Notes under the pieces: generated by a model
Seen by the model: the letters and a program-made list of their open reading frames with translations, nothing else
Databases searched by the model: none
What the model was told of the DNA's origin: nothing
Assembly (NCBI RefSeq): GCF_000004075.3
Contig: NC_026658.2
Span: 26,028,075-26,092,074 of the forward strand
Direction of reading: 5' to 3'
Source of the DNA: Cucumis sativus
Taxonomy: Eukaryota > Streptophyta > Magnoliopsida > Cucurbitales > Cucurbitaceae
Length of the DNA: 64,000 bases
Translations under genes and position numbers: made by a program
Shown: positions 25,437 to 40,657 of the stretch, piece after piece
How positions within the stretch are numbered: the first letter of the stretch is position 1
Layout of the letters: every line of letters begins with the position of its first letter

Positions 25437-25739
25437 TCTTCAGACGAGAAAATAGTACAAGCAACGGAAAGAATAACCGGCACCGATGGAAATGAATGCA
25501 GTCAAGAGTCAGAATAAATCACCGGCGAAATCCTTTGAAGTCGGAGTTCGATTAAATCCAATCACAAGACCGAAAATTTGCGAAGGCGATGAAGGGGAGG
25601 GGCAGAAGAGCGGAGGAGTTATATGAAAATGGCTTCCAGAAAGATCTAGACCTTCCGGACGGCGAATGGCCTTTATCTCTAAAGGACGGACCGGAGCAGA
25701 GAGAAGAGGCGCCAAAAACGGTGCGTTTTAGATAAATAT

Positions 25740-26649
25740 TTTTCTCGACGGCTTCTTTTTGGCAATGATGAAGAATTATGAAATAATATGGTATTTTGTT
25801 TAAGCTGTGCTCGCGAGTCGCCGTTAGCTGTTTTCCCGTTTGCGCTTTTTGAAACTTTAAGTCAGGCCTGTCAAGCCCATTGATTTGCCATGTCGGCCCA
25901 ATAACTTGTAACCAAGTATCTAAGAAAAACGGATATTTGAGAATATAATAAGATTTAGAGAGAATAACTCTTCTTTCAATTATTATCTAAATTAGTAAAG
26001 CTTAAAGAGAGAATGATGTTATGTACCTTAATATTTTAAATTTAATTACTATATTTATAATCCATCATTTTTAATTAAATTATCAAATTCTTTACTAAAT
26101 TTCAAATTTGGTTTCAAAATTATTTTTAAACTTATGGTTTTTATGTAATATATTTAAAAGAATATCAAACAAAATTCTAAACTTTTTTTTTTCACATCAT
26201 ATACTATTCACTTCAATATCAAATCAACTTTATCTATTTCTATTTACCCCTATCAAATGACACAAAGAAATTAATCTTTTTGAGCAATAGAATCGAACAT
26301 CTTATTTCAAAGTCAATTGTGCAAGTTTTGTATCGTCGAACTATTTAAATTGTTGGTGTGCTTTCATAATTGGTGATGCTTTATTAGATAAATTATTCAC
26401 GATGTTCGTTTTTTTTACACTCAATTGCTACTTTTCATTTTTCGAATCTTGAACCAATGTAATTGAAATTTGTTTTCCATTATGTTTTATTGTCAATGCA
26501 ACTTTATACATACCAACATTAAATATTTAAAAAGGAAAAAAATGATAATTGTGTATCAAAACGACATCGTTACAATCAACGCTACTTTGTATACACGGAC
26601 TAAACTGAATCGACGTATGATGATTCAAATTATAGGAAGACCATTTAAT
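25740..26649. other. intergenic between the 4CL-like gene 3' end and the BAG6-like promoter
   Basis: No gene seen. The left flank of the BAG6-like leader (25500-25740) is richer in GC, as expected for a promoter or 5' untranslated exon; 25950-26640 is AT-rich. Confidence 0.55.
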
Positions 26650-29406
26650 TTAGAGTTTGGAGGTTGCGAGCTTTATAAGATCCTTTCTCAGTATTTTACC
26701 AGATGGATTCTTGGGAATGGAATCCACAAACGCCACCCGTCGAATTCTCTTGTAGGGTGCCACCTATACAACCACATGAGTGCACCCATATCAGTGTATA
26801 AAATTATAATCATACCAAAACATAACAGCCTTATTCTTTTCACAATTTGCTTCATTCTTGGATGTATAGAGATACAATTTCATCAACTAAAAGTATATTA
26901 ACCATATTATCAGATGAACAATACGTGTTTTACAATTATTTAAATTATTTTATAGAATACGTTTGAATTAAATTAATAAAAAATGTTTTCCAAAAAACAT
27001 ATTTTTATTTAAATTCTCGACGTACTTATTTTTTAAATTAATTACTTGAAAATATATTGCTGACCTGTTTTGCTACAAATTGCATAACGTCGTTGTGCGA
27101 AATGTCACTTCCAACCTTTCTTACCACATAAGCCATAGGAAATTGTCCAACATCCTTGTCCGGATATCTGAAATTAGACAAAAGAAATTGATTAATTTAG
27201 TTGAAAATTTTATAAGTACTTTATATTTGATTTTTAAAATCAACATTATAAACATGAATTATACTAATATTATTTAGTTCCCATTTGAATTAAAACACAA
27301 AAAAACCAAAATGAAAATGTTGAACTTACGGTATCACAGCAGCATCAGAGATATTAGGATGAGTAAGCAACAATGCCTCTAATTCTGCTGGTGGCACCTA
27401 CAAAACAATACGACGATAGAATATAGTGATTTTTCACGAGAAGACGTTGAATGCACGTAAAAATCGAAGAGTTAGCTAAAGATTGTGGGACCCAACGTTT
27501 TAATATTACAAATTGAGTCCGCGTGGATTACGTTGCAGTACTTATACAATCATACTCTATAGAGATGATCATCAACCAATCGATGTCAGTTTTTCGACCG
27601 AACCGATCACAAGTCGGCATATAAGTGGCAAAATCGATTATGACTGCATTTCCCAACAATCGATCGGTTTTTTAAAGATGAAAACTAAACTCTGACCGCA
27701 TATGTCATTCGTTTGTCTGACCGACTTCGATTCGATCGTTTTGGTTTTTCGGTTCGTCATGCTTACCCCTAATACTCTATTTGGCCCTAATAGTGGGGAT
27801 AACGTCCGTAATTTTTAGAAAAGAAATTTAATGTAAATTACCTGATAACCCTTATATTTGATGAGTTCCTTAAGCCTATCAACCACAAAAATAAAACCAT
27901 CTTCGTCAATATAACACAGATCACCGGTTCTCAACCATCCCGCTGAATCAAGGGTTGAACTTGTTGCTTCCACGTTACCAAAATACCCTAAACATCCATA
28001 CCAAATGCATTAATTATACGAATTAAAATTGAATCATAGTTAGCCCAAAAGAATAAAATCACGTGTAAAATGTTAAAAAAGAAATAAAGTTATCAAAGAT
28101 TCATCTTAAAAATAAATAATATCCAAACAAAATGCATATGACAAATTAGACCCAATCATGTCGGCCAGTGACCATTTTCTTTACCTTTCATGACGGTGGG
28201 GCCTCTAAGCCAAAGCTCTCCGGTTCGGTTCACAGGAAGAGCCTCACCGGTTTCCGGGTCAACAATCATCCCTTCAGTACTCGGCGACAGAAGCCCCGCC
28301 GTGCCGTACCGACGACTCTCCTCCAAAGAATCAGTAGACGCCCCAATTCCGGTGGACTCCGTCAATCCATAACCCTGAAGAATCGCAACATTCGGAAATT
28401 TCTCAACAAAACCCTCAATCACCTCCTTCCCCAGCGGCGCTCCGCCGGAAAGTGCCGTGTGTAACGACCCCAGATCGTACTTTCCTTTTATTTGCTCGGC
28501 GGCGTTCACCAGCGCCACCAAAATCGGCGGCACGAGAGGCAAATACGTAGCCTTGTACTTCTCAATCGCTGATAACATTTCATGAATCTCAAATTTCGAC
28601 AATACGACGATAGTCGATCCTGAGGAAAGCAGCCCCGTAGCGAACGCTACAAGGCCGTAAATATGAAACATCGGGACCGTACAGATAAAAGTCCCTTCCC
28701 CTTCGCTTAATTTGAACCTGGTTACAACCACTTGAACCATGGCGATTAGATTCTTGTGAGACGACACCACGCCTTTGCTCGCGCCTGTCGTTCCAGAGGA
28801 ATAAAGCAGAGTCGCTGTGTCGTTTTGCTCCACGCGTTCCTTGATTTGACTCCCACTTGGTTTTTTCCTCATCATTTCGCTCAATGTCGACACGATTTTC
28901 GCTTGGGATTTCGGAATCTGCCCATCGATTACGACGACTGGTAATTTGGAAGTGGCGATTTTGGGGATTAATGCTTGAGTAGTGAAGGCTAAAATCGGTT
29001 TGGAATCTGATATTTGCTTGGAGATTTCTTGGGGAGTATTGAGGGGATTTGTGGTGGTGATGATGGCGCCGATGGACATGACGGCGAGGCAAATAATGGG
29101 GAAGTGGATAGAATTTGGGGAAAGGAGGAGGATGACGTGGCCTTTTCTGATGCCCATGTCGGAAAGGGAAGAGGCGACGGAGTGGACGGCGTTCCAGAGA
29201 TCGGAGTAGGTTATGTGATGGCCGGTGGAGGCGTCGATGAGGGCGATTTTGCCGTTGTGAGGACGGGAAGAGATGAACGTCGTGGCATCGAGGGATTGGT
29301 TAGGGGGAAGTGGGATTGGGCGGCGTTTGCTGTTGAAGATTTTTGTAGACTTACAGAAACCGCTTCTTGGATCCACTTCCAGATTCTCGCCGCCGTACTC
29401 CGCCAT
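26650..29406 (-). CDS. peroxisomal 4-coumarate:CoA ligase-like acyl-CoA synthetase
   Basis: Five exons: 29406-28185, 27987-27842, 27397-27330, 27167-27065, 26763-26650, joining to 550 codons. Adenylate-forming enzyme landmarks: P-loop-like [13 protein letters not shown] (about 200-211), QGYGLTES (344-351), GELWLRG (396-402), GWLRTGD (424-430), and the C-terminal [11 protein letters not shown] with the catalytic lysine. The protein ends in SKL, the canonical type-1 peroxisomal targeting signal. The family activates carboxylic acids with ATP and CoA. With a peroxisomal signal this fits the 4CL-like/OPCL clade, whose Arabidopsis member OPCL1 activates jasmonate precursors, rather than cytosolic true 4CL of lignin synthesis. 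The exact substrate cannot be read from sequence. Intron 2 (27398-27841) contains a stretch of unlike composition. Confidence 0.92.
27480..27790. other. CpG-rich insert-like stretch in intron 2 of the 4CL-like gene
   Basis: Within an AT-rich intron this segment has many CG dinucleotides (repeated CGATCG, CGGTT, CCGAC) and ends with TGCTTACCCCTAATA. It resembles the diverged repeats often left by transposons in dicots. No coding capacity and no clear terminal repeats are seen, so its class is not assigned. Confidence 0.35.
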
Positions 29407-29499
29407 GGTTTTTTCACAGATTTTGGTTGGGGATTGTTGGGTTGGGCTCTTGTAGGAAGTGTGCAGCAGCCTGTGTTGACTGGTCTATGTTGAAATAAT

Positions 29500-31330
29500 A
29501 ATAATAAATAATAATTTAGTTTCAAAAAATAGAAAATATAAAATTTGGGGTTTCAAATGTTTGAATGATTTTTAAATTGAATATCTTTCTTTCTAAAAAA
29601 AAAAAGAAAAATAATAGCTTTCTTTTGGCCGGTAACACGTTTTTCTTCTCTATTTTTCGATTATGTGAAAAGATTATTATTTGATTCGTAAACGGAGGGT
29701 TTTTCTTTTTGGCGCTTTCTTTTGTAAGTGGAGGGTTGAGTGGGGGACTGCTCGAGTAATGGTTTTCCGGCTTTTCTTGGCATTTTAGGATCGGGACTAC
29801 CACAAAGAGTATGAACAATAAATTAACAACTATAAGATTTTTAGTTTAATTAGAGAGTGGGTAGTAATTTGGTAATAAGTTTTTTTTTTTCATACCAATA
29901 ATTGATTGGCTACATGTAAGATTAATATTTTGATTATGATGTATAATGATTTTAAGTATGTCATGGTCGGTGGGAAGGAGGAACACTAACGATGGAGACG
30001 TTGAGGTTGAAGTTGAGATGAGGGTGAGAGTTTTGTCTAAGATCTCGGGAGACTTTGTTATGTTTGGCAGAGCGAAATATAGAAATAAGAATTATGATTC
30101 AATTACCTTAGTAATATCGAACGAGATGGAAAGCAAAGAGCAAGTCCAGGTGCTAAAGCGAGAGTATCTCTCAGTTCTTGTTGATCAAAGACAATAAGGT
30201 TTAAAGATACGTTATTGGATCATCTTGGGGTTGTGGCAGACCGAGGTGAAAAAATAAAGGTTTTTAGAAATGGGTATAGTGCATCTCGTTATCGTGTTCG
30301 GTCGGGACTGGAATCATAAAAGAAAAAGATTAGGGGTTCTCGAACATGATTTCGAGTATGTTCGACCGAGAAAAGTGTACATCTCTAACCGATCTCAATT
30401 GATACCACTTAATTGACATGTATTCCTCGCTTATTGCAAACAAGAGTGTCAATTGACCGAGAGATAGAATATAGTCGTTCATGTCTTTCCTATTAAACTT
30501 ATACTAATTTTTGCAAGCAAACAATTGATTAGGTAGAAAGTTGAGACAACCAACCTTTTAAAAACACAAGTGCATCAATAACATAAATCGTGTTACATAT
30601 TAAAATATGACAACGTGGATGTATATAAAAAATTACCATCATATTGAGATATCTATGAGTTAACACAGCCAATATCTCAAGTGAACAACAAATGTTGTGG
30701 TCGTGAGTAACTGGTTTCCTAAAGTCATCTAACATTATTGTTGATACAATCAATCTATCAAACATGTTGAAAATATCAAGTTACATGGATTAAAAAAAAA
30801 ACCGTCAACAACTATTGTAGCATAACAATTAGTGCACTTTAAAAACCTCATAAGTTGTAAACAATCAAAAGTGGGGGTAATCAAATACATACACAAAAGG
30901 TAGTTGTTATAGTGGAAGATAACCAATATATTTATATGTTCGGTTATATTTAGGCAATGTCATGGATCAATGTTAAGCCAACCAATAGATGAACGAGGAA
31001 AGTCTAATACGTCGAACCAATTATTAATCGAGATAACTATAATATTAAAATTATTTATAAGCAAAGACAACCATTGCATCATAATATACTTTAAATATTT
31101 GATTACGAAACTTTAAAATTCACAAAATTTGTGTGGGCTTGGGGGCTTAATAGGCCGAGTGAAAGGCCCGTTTACTGAAAAGGCCTAGTTTCGGAGCCCA
31201 CTTAATTAACTCCCCCCATAGTTAAACACAAAGTCTAGTTTTCTGTTTGATTTCAATCTCGAGCTTCCATCTTCTTCATTCGATCCTTTCTGCAGTCGGA
31301 ATTCGGTGATCAGTTGAAAGTGCAGAAGCC
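29500..31330. other. intergenic between divergent 4CL-like and NDUFB2 genes
   Basis: No gene seen. It must hold both promoters. The stretch 30200-30400 is less AT-rich than its surroundings and unlike either flank; it could be a repeat relic, but I cannot classify it. A GGCCCGT and TGGGC-type site-II-like cluster at 31135-31200 precedes the NDUFB2 gene, which suits a nuclear gene for a mitochondrial protein. Confidence 0.5.
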
Positions 31331-31334
31331 AATT

Positions 31335-32268
31335 ATGGGAGGCGGTGGACATGGAGCTGGAACTACTTTCAAGGGCGTGACCATACACCCGCCAAAGCGA
31401 TGGCACACCGTCACCGGCAAGGGACTGTGCGCCGTTATGTGGTATAAACCCTAGCTTCATTAGTTTCCGATCGACAAATTCTATTGAAGGAAACTAAATT
31501 TGATTTTCTCTTTTCAGCCAAATTGCCCCATAGTTAATTTCTTTACTTTCTTTCTCTGTTTTACAAGTCCTGCGTCTAGTCCGATCTGTCCTCATCGCAT
31601 TATTCCAAATAAACGCATCGCGATCGAGTGGAGTTACAAGTTTTAATATTATCTTGATGCCAGATGCTATATTTGAGTTCATCGTCTCGTATGCAATTTG
31701 ATGTTGAGTGGAAATTAAAAGAGCTTCAGAATCTGTAGGATTGACTATTGAGAAATTGGCATCTGGGTATTGACCAGATTTTTTATGACTGTCTTTCAGG
31801 TTTTGGGTGCTATACAGGGCGAAACAAGATGGACCTGTAGTACTGGTAAAAATCACTGTTCCCTTAGTCGTAAATTACATTTCTACTTATTTTTGGTTAA
31901 AATCTCTAGATTTTCTGGCTGAAGTTCTTGAGGATATACATGTTAGAGGGCATCTTTTGGAGCGATTTTAAAATGGTTAAAATCATTTAGTTGTTTTCAA
32001 ATTCAGTATGAAAAATTCAATTAGAAGTGTAAAATTGAACATTAAATTGATTTTAGGTGATTAAAGCTTAACTTTATGTTTCAAAGTTATTTTAAATATG
32101 ACAAAAAGTGACGTTAACCATTTTCTGAACACTTGGTTGCCATTTTTAGCTTACATTGTATGTATTTTCTATTACAGAAAATCTTACTTTTGTAATATTT
32201 GTTACGATCAGGGCTGGAGACATCCATGGGAAGGTCATGGTCATGGTGATCATGGAAATGAGCACTAG
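31335..32268 (+). CDS. NADH:ubiquinone oxidoreductase (complex I) beta subcomplex subunit 2 type
   Basis: Three exons: 31335-31441, 31800-31845, 32212-32268, joining to a 69-residue protein. It starts MGGGGHGAGTTFKGV, contains PPKRWH and one short hydrophobic segment (LCAVMWFWVLYRAK), and ends in a His/Gly-rich tail (WEGHGHGDHGNEH). This matches the small plant NDUFB2-type accessory subunit of mitochondrial complex I. No cleavable presequence is visible, as in its relatives. Intron 2 carries a small transposon (31949-32141). A GT directly after the stop and an AG at about 32494 suggest the 3' untranslated region may also be spliced. Confidence 0.85.
31949..32141. mobile_element. MITE in intron 2 of the NDUFB2-type gene
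   Basis: About 193 bases whose ends are imperfect inverted repeats roughly 35 bases long: left GGCATCTTTTGG then AAAATGGTTAAAATCA, right (reverse complement) GGCAACCAAG then AAAATGGTTAACGTCAC. No coding capacity. Elements with GGTTAAAATCA arms of this kind are frequent in dicot introns. Target-site duplication is unclear. Confidence 0.5.
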
Positions 32269-32274
32269 GTACTG

Positions 32275-33780
32275 TTTTTATGATTTACCTCTCTTTCCAA
32301 ATTTCCCCAATTAATTATCTGTTTTTATAGAGAGAAAAAGTCAAAACAAAGTGTGTCCTAGCTTTCTGATATAATTACAACACTGAACTATTAGCCACTT
32401 GACATCAGGTAATATGAGCGCTATCAGCTATGGGAACTTTTTTTCTTTGATTGGAGTACATTTCTATTGATAAGCTTTCCAGTTTACTTGTAGGCTTCCT
32501 GCTAATGGTGGGCGAAGGGGAAATGGCAAGGCCTCAGTTGCAGGTTCTCTATTTGAATGTTCAGAGTACCATATTTGCTAAGTTCTGTTCAAATAAGGAT
32601 ATTGTGATAGCCAAATGGATATAAACACCACTTCATCATTTTTATTTTGTAATCATGAATTCTTCTGATGTGTTTTGAATATTTAATTTGTGTTCAATCA
32701 CCGCTGTTGTTGAGTTGAAGCAAAGATCAATTCCCTATTTCTGAATATAGGCTGTACTTTTATTTCACTATGTCTTTTGCATGGCGCATACCTTTCTTTT
32801 AAACTAAGGTTGTTCCATTTGGATAATTTGATCTGCTCAAACTGAAATTCATGTACCAATGGTGATGAAGTATTAGTGAATTGCTACCCTTGAATCTAGT
32901 GTCACAACAATGGGATTTTATTTGCCATGAGACAGTTACAGGCATTGTATTTGCATAATTCCTCTAGAAACTTAACTGAAGTGATACGAAGAATGCATAG
33001 AAAGAGATCCGATTGTTAGTTGCTGCAATCAGAGAATTGTTATATATTTGAAAGAGCATTCCAGCTTCCTAGCTTAGCTCATATTTTTGCCGTGTATGTA
33101 GACAACAAATTCAATGAACTCAGTGCCTGTTTGCTTGGTGGAGGGTAAAGCCTTAGGCCAAGGAGATTAGTTTCTAAAGTTCATTGTAGAAATAAGATCA
33201 CATTGTATGTATAAATTGTCTCTGTTAGCGCAGCGCGAGCAAACATTCTCTTCTTCTTCGTATCTTTCCATTGAGAGACTAAGATCGGTTCTTTTCAGCA
33301 AACAGATCATTGGTGATTGAGAGAGTTGGGATTTTACTGCTTGATCAGTTCAAGAGCATGATCTTGCTACTCACTTTCCTTAAATTTTGAAGGGATTTAT
33401 ACAAAATTTACAACTGTAAATTGTAAAGTGGAGAATTGATCTTTGAAACACCTTGCGAATTGCATTTAAAGGTTGTTAATAGACTTTTATATCGAGGTTT
33501 CGGCTTCCTGATAGGCCCATCTCTTTTTTTCAACTTGGAATGTTCTCAGTTCAGTGTTCTCAGTTCAACTCCCTAAGCTAAAACCACATCAAAATCAACG
33601 TGTATATTAAAAAATTTTATGAAGGTTATAAATAAATAAAAGTAATATGTACAACAATCAAGTTACAAACATAGATGAAAGTCCACTTAACATAAATAAA
33701 TAATCAAGTTATTAACTTCTTCAAAGTCCACCTCACAAATAAATAAATTAAATAAAAGTGAATTTGAAGTCTAAAAAATA
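32275..33780. other. downstream region of the NDUFB2-type gene
   Basis: No coding gene seen. The left part may be spliced 3' untranslated sequence. The rest is T-rich and of ordinary intergenic composition. Confidence 0.5.
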
Positions 33781-33784
33781 GTTT
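33775..33784 (-). terminator. RNA polymerase III terminator of tRNA-Lys
   Basis: On the minus strand a run of six T lies within ten bases after the tRNA 3' end, the usual Pol III stop signal. Confidence 0.7.
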
Positions 33785-33857
33785 CGCCCACCGTGGGGTT
33801 CGAACCCACGACCACAAGGTTAAGAGCCTTGCGCTCTACCAACTGAGCTAGACGGGC
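33785..33857 (-). tRNA. tRNA-Lys (anticodon CTT)
   Basis: A 73-base cloverleaf with no intron. The acceptor stem GCCCGTC pairs with GGTGGGC using wobble pairs; the A box reads TAGCTCAGTTGGTAGAG, the anticodon loop CTCTTAA has CTT at 34-36, and the B box reads GGTTCGAACCC. The discriminator base is G. CCA is not encoded, as normal for nuclear genes. Confidence 0.97.
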
Positions 33858-34377
33858 TGTTGAAAATTCATTCAATATTTTAATAAGTTTTCCACATTCC
33901 GAACTTCACGAGTTTTGAAGAACGAAATAATAATTAGGTAGAGTTTTTGTGTTAGATGCTCTGACTAAAATGAATTATTTATGAGTTTTTTCTAATTTAA
34001 ATATATATTAACAGAGCTGAACTAATTGTTTTATTCATATAGAATTTGGGTTTCAACGTTCGTAATGAAAAATAGAAAAACACATAAATATTATGTCATT
34101 CTTAGGATGCCACGAAAGATATTTGGTAGAAGAAAAAGAATTTAGTGGAAAAACGAAAGAAGTAATTGGAGTTTAACGATACACGTGGAGGAGACGCCAA
34201 CACTTCTTCAATCTATGGCGCGGATTCAAAGCTGAAACCCACACCCATTTCCCCTTCACATTATCAAAACTACAAACAGAGAAAAAAAGTGGATGCAATT
34301 TCTCTGATTTTTTCTCTTTATTTACCCTTTCATCTCTTCCAATTTTGAAGCAATCCACTGAAATTCTCGCCGGAGTT

Positions 34378-37181
34378 ATGGCTTCCTCCGCCACTAATCT
34401 CCTTCTATCTTCATCCTTCATTGGAACTAATACTTTAATCTTTCCTCCGACCCCCAAAACCACCAGATCGATTTCGCATTTGTCATTCTTTTCCAAGAGA
34501 AAATCTTTTCTTACGCGAAGCGTTCTTAGTGAGAAACCCAATTTCGAACCCTATAAATCTATTCCATCCCAAGCTGCTTTGGCTGCTCTTATCTTCTCTT
34601 CGATTGCGCCACAAGCTTTGGCTGTGGATGATGCTTCCCCTCCGCCGCCTCCGCCGGTAATTGAAGCTCAGGCGGTGAGTCCAAGTACTTCTACTTCCTC
34701 ACCCTTTTCTCAGAATCTTCTTCTTACTGCTCCGAAACCTCAATCTCAATCAGTTTCGGACCTTCCCGAAGGTAGCCAATGGCGATACAGTGAATTCTTG
34801 AATGCGGTAAAGAAGGGGAAGGTTGAACGAGTTAGGTTTAGTAAAGATGGCTCTGCGCTTCAGCTCACTGCCATTGATGGCCGTCGTGCCACTGTGATAG
34901 TCCCAAATGACCCTGATCTTATCGACATTCTTGCTATGAATGGTGTTGATATTTCGGTGTCTGAAGGCGATGCTGGTAATGGGTTGTTCAATTTCATTGG
35001 TAATTTGTTGTTCCCTTTTTTGGCCTTTGCTGGATTGTTCTTTCTCTTCCGCCGTGCTCAGGGCGGCCCTGGCGGTCCCGGTGGACTTGGTGGGCCAATG
35101 GATTTTGGAAGATCGAAATCCAAGTTCCAAGAAGTGCCTGAGACTGGTGTGACTTTTGCTGATGTTGCTGGAGCTGACCAAGCCAAGCTTGAATTGCAAG
35201 AAGTGGTTGATTTCTTGAAGAATCCTGATAAGTACACAGCTCTTGGAGCTAAAATCCCGAAAGGGTGTCTTCTTGTTGGACCACCGGGTACCGGAAAAAC
35301 TCTTCTGGCTCGGGCCGTGGCTGGTGAAGCTGGTGTGCCATTCTTCTCGTGTGCTGCCTCAGAGTTTGTAGAATTGTTTGTTGGTGTGGGTGCATCGAGA
35401 GTGCGAGACTTATTCGACAAAGCCAAGTCCAAAGCTCCTTGTATTGTTTTCATTGATGAGATTGATGCTGTGGGGAGACAGAGAGGGGCAGGTCTTGGAG
35501 GTGGTAATGACGAGAGAGAGCAAACTATCAATCAGCTATTGACTGAAATGGATGGGTTTTCTGGTAATTCTGGTGTGATTGTGTTGGCTGCTACAAACAG
35601 ACCAGATGTTCTCGATTCAGCTTTGTTAAGACCCGGAAGGTTTGATAGACAAGTTACCGTCGACCGTCCCGATGTTGCTGGGCGAGTCAAGATTCTTCAG
35701 GTTTGTGCATTGGGAACTCTTTAAGTTCAAAGGATTGTAGTGACTTCTTGGTTAAAGCTGTTGTTATGCTCGATTTTTATGGTCTTTCAACCTTAGAAAC
35801 GGAGTTTGAGATGCATGTTTTGGATTTTTGATGTGTTGTAATGTAGTATTGTAGTTTAGAACATCTGTTGCATTCTTGTTTTGTTTAAAACATTTTAAAA
35901 TGATATACTGATATCTTGTAGGTGCACTCGAGAGGGAAGGCACTTGCTAAAGATGTCGACTTCGAAAAGATAGCAAGGAGAACCCCTGGTTTCACTGGTG
36001 CTGATTTGCAAAACTTGATGAATGAAGCAGCCATTCTTGCAGCCCGGCGCGATCTTAAGGAAATTAGCAAAGATGAGATTTCAGATGCTCTCGAGAGGAT
36101 AATAGCAGGGCCAGAAAAGAAGAATGCCGTTGTCTCGGATGAGAAAAAGAAATTAGTTGCATACCATGGTATATCAATATGTTGAACTCTCTTAGCCATT
36201 CTTCTATGAACTTCAATTTCTTTCATTATTTGGTTTTGCAATTTTATTAACAACTCATATTCTTTTCCAAATGCAGAGGCTGGGCATGCTCTTGTTGGTG
36301 CTTTGATGCCAGAATATGATCCCGTGGCAAAGATATCAATCATTCCCCGTGGCCAAGCTGGTGGACTTACCTTTTTCGCCCCAAGCGAAGAGAGGCTCGA
36401 GTCTGGATTGTATAGCAGAAGCTACCTGGAGAATCAAATGGCTGTTGCCCTTGGAGGAAGGTATGCATCATTCAAATTTCATCCTAATATTTGATTGTCT
36501 GGCTTGATTACTTGATGGTCTTTTATGTATGCCAACTGTTATGAGTTTGGGTTTGATGATTCTACCCCAACCTGACTTTTTGGAGTACTCTATAGAGTTC
36601 TTAGCGAATTGAAATTAGAAATACATTTTCCCCCACAAAATTGTTGTAGTTTTAGATTTATATAGAGCCTGATATGATACTTAATTTGCAATTAATGGCT
36701 AATGTAGGGTGGCCGAAGAGGTAATATTTGGAGAGGACAATGTGACAACGGGCGCATCGAACGACTTCATGCAAGTCTCTCGGGTGGCAAGACAAATGGT
36801 TGAGAGGTTTGGATTCAGTAAAAAGATTGGGCAAATCGCAATTGGTGGACCGGGCGGAAACCCCTTCTTAGGTCAACAGGTATACTCAAATAGTGTTACA
36901 CAATTCACGTTTAATAGTTTGACAGACTCGACTTATAATGAATCCTTTTGAACTTGCAGATGTCATCCCAGAAAGATTACTCTATGGCAACTGCAGATAT
37001 TGTGGATGCAGAGGTTAGGGAGTTGGTAGAGAGAGCATATTCAAGGGCTAAGCAAATTATCACAACCCACAATGACATTCTTCACAAGCTTGCTCAACTC
37101 CTTATCGAGAAAGAAACCGTGGACGGGGAAGAGTTCATGAGCCTCTTCATCGATGGAAAAGCTGAGTTATATGTTGCATAG
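34378..37181 (+). CDS. FTSH5: chloroplast ATP-dependent zinc metalloprotease FtsH, type A (FTSH1/FTSH5-like)
   Basis: Five exons: 34378-35700, 35922-36168, 36277-36460, 36708-36879, 36960-37181, giving 715 codons. Residues 1 to about 50 are a Ser/Thr-rich plastid transit peptide, followed by a hydrophobic thylakoid-transfer-like stretch ending PQALA (about 83). A transmembrane helix lies at about 203-225. The AAA module has Walker A GPPGTGKT (301-308), Walker B IVFIDEID (356-363) and arginine-finger region LLRPGRFDR. The zinc site HEAGH is at 523-527, split across the exon 2/3 junction. The type-A FtsH of the thylakoid heterohexamer degrades photodamaged PSII D1; loss of Arabidopsis FTSH5 (VAR1) gives variegated leaves. 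The upstream in-frame ATG at 34345 is less likely because the transit peptide starts well at MASS. FTSH1 versus FTSH5 cannot be separated with certainty. The 3' end faces the BSK gene, 226 bases away. Confidence 0.95.
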
Positions 37182-37407
37182 AGACATATCAACACGGAAT
37201 TGTATTATAAATGTTAAATATACAGATGAATCAACTAATCACTTTCACTTGTTTTCACAAAATTACATACTACTTGATTGATATCTTACAGATCCCATGG
37301 TATGTCGTTTTGCCTGACATCAACCCCAGCTGATTTGTTACAACTTAGAAGAAGAGAGAAAAAAAAAAAAAAAAGAATACACCAAAGAATTTGTGAGAAG
37401 TGAATTC

Positions 37408-40657
<3,250 letters not shown>

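Noticed and set aside
28589-29092. Minus-strand 167-codon frame within the 4CL-like first exon in another frame
   Set aside because: Overlaps the ligase frame and has His/Arg-rich low-complexity content.
29014-29493. Plus-strand 159-codon frame opposite the 4CL-like first exon
   Set aside because: Antisense shadow of a real exon with strong codon constraint; composition is Gly/Asp-rich from the complement.
34173-34541. Minus-strand open frame opposite the FtsH transit peptide
   Set aside because: Shadow of the FtsH coding frame; no homology and no splice or promoter support.
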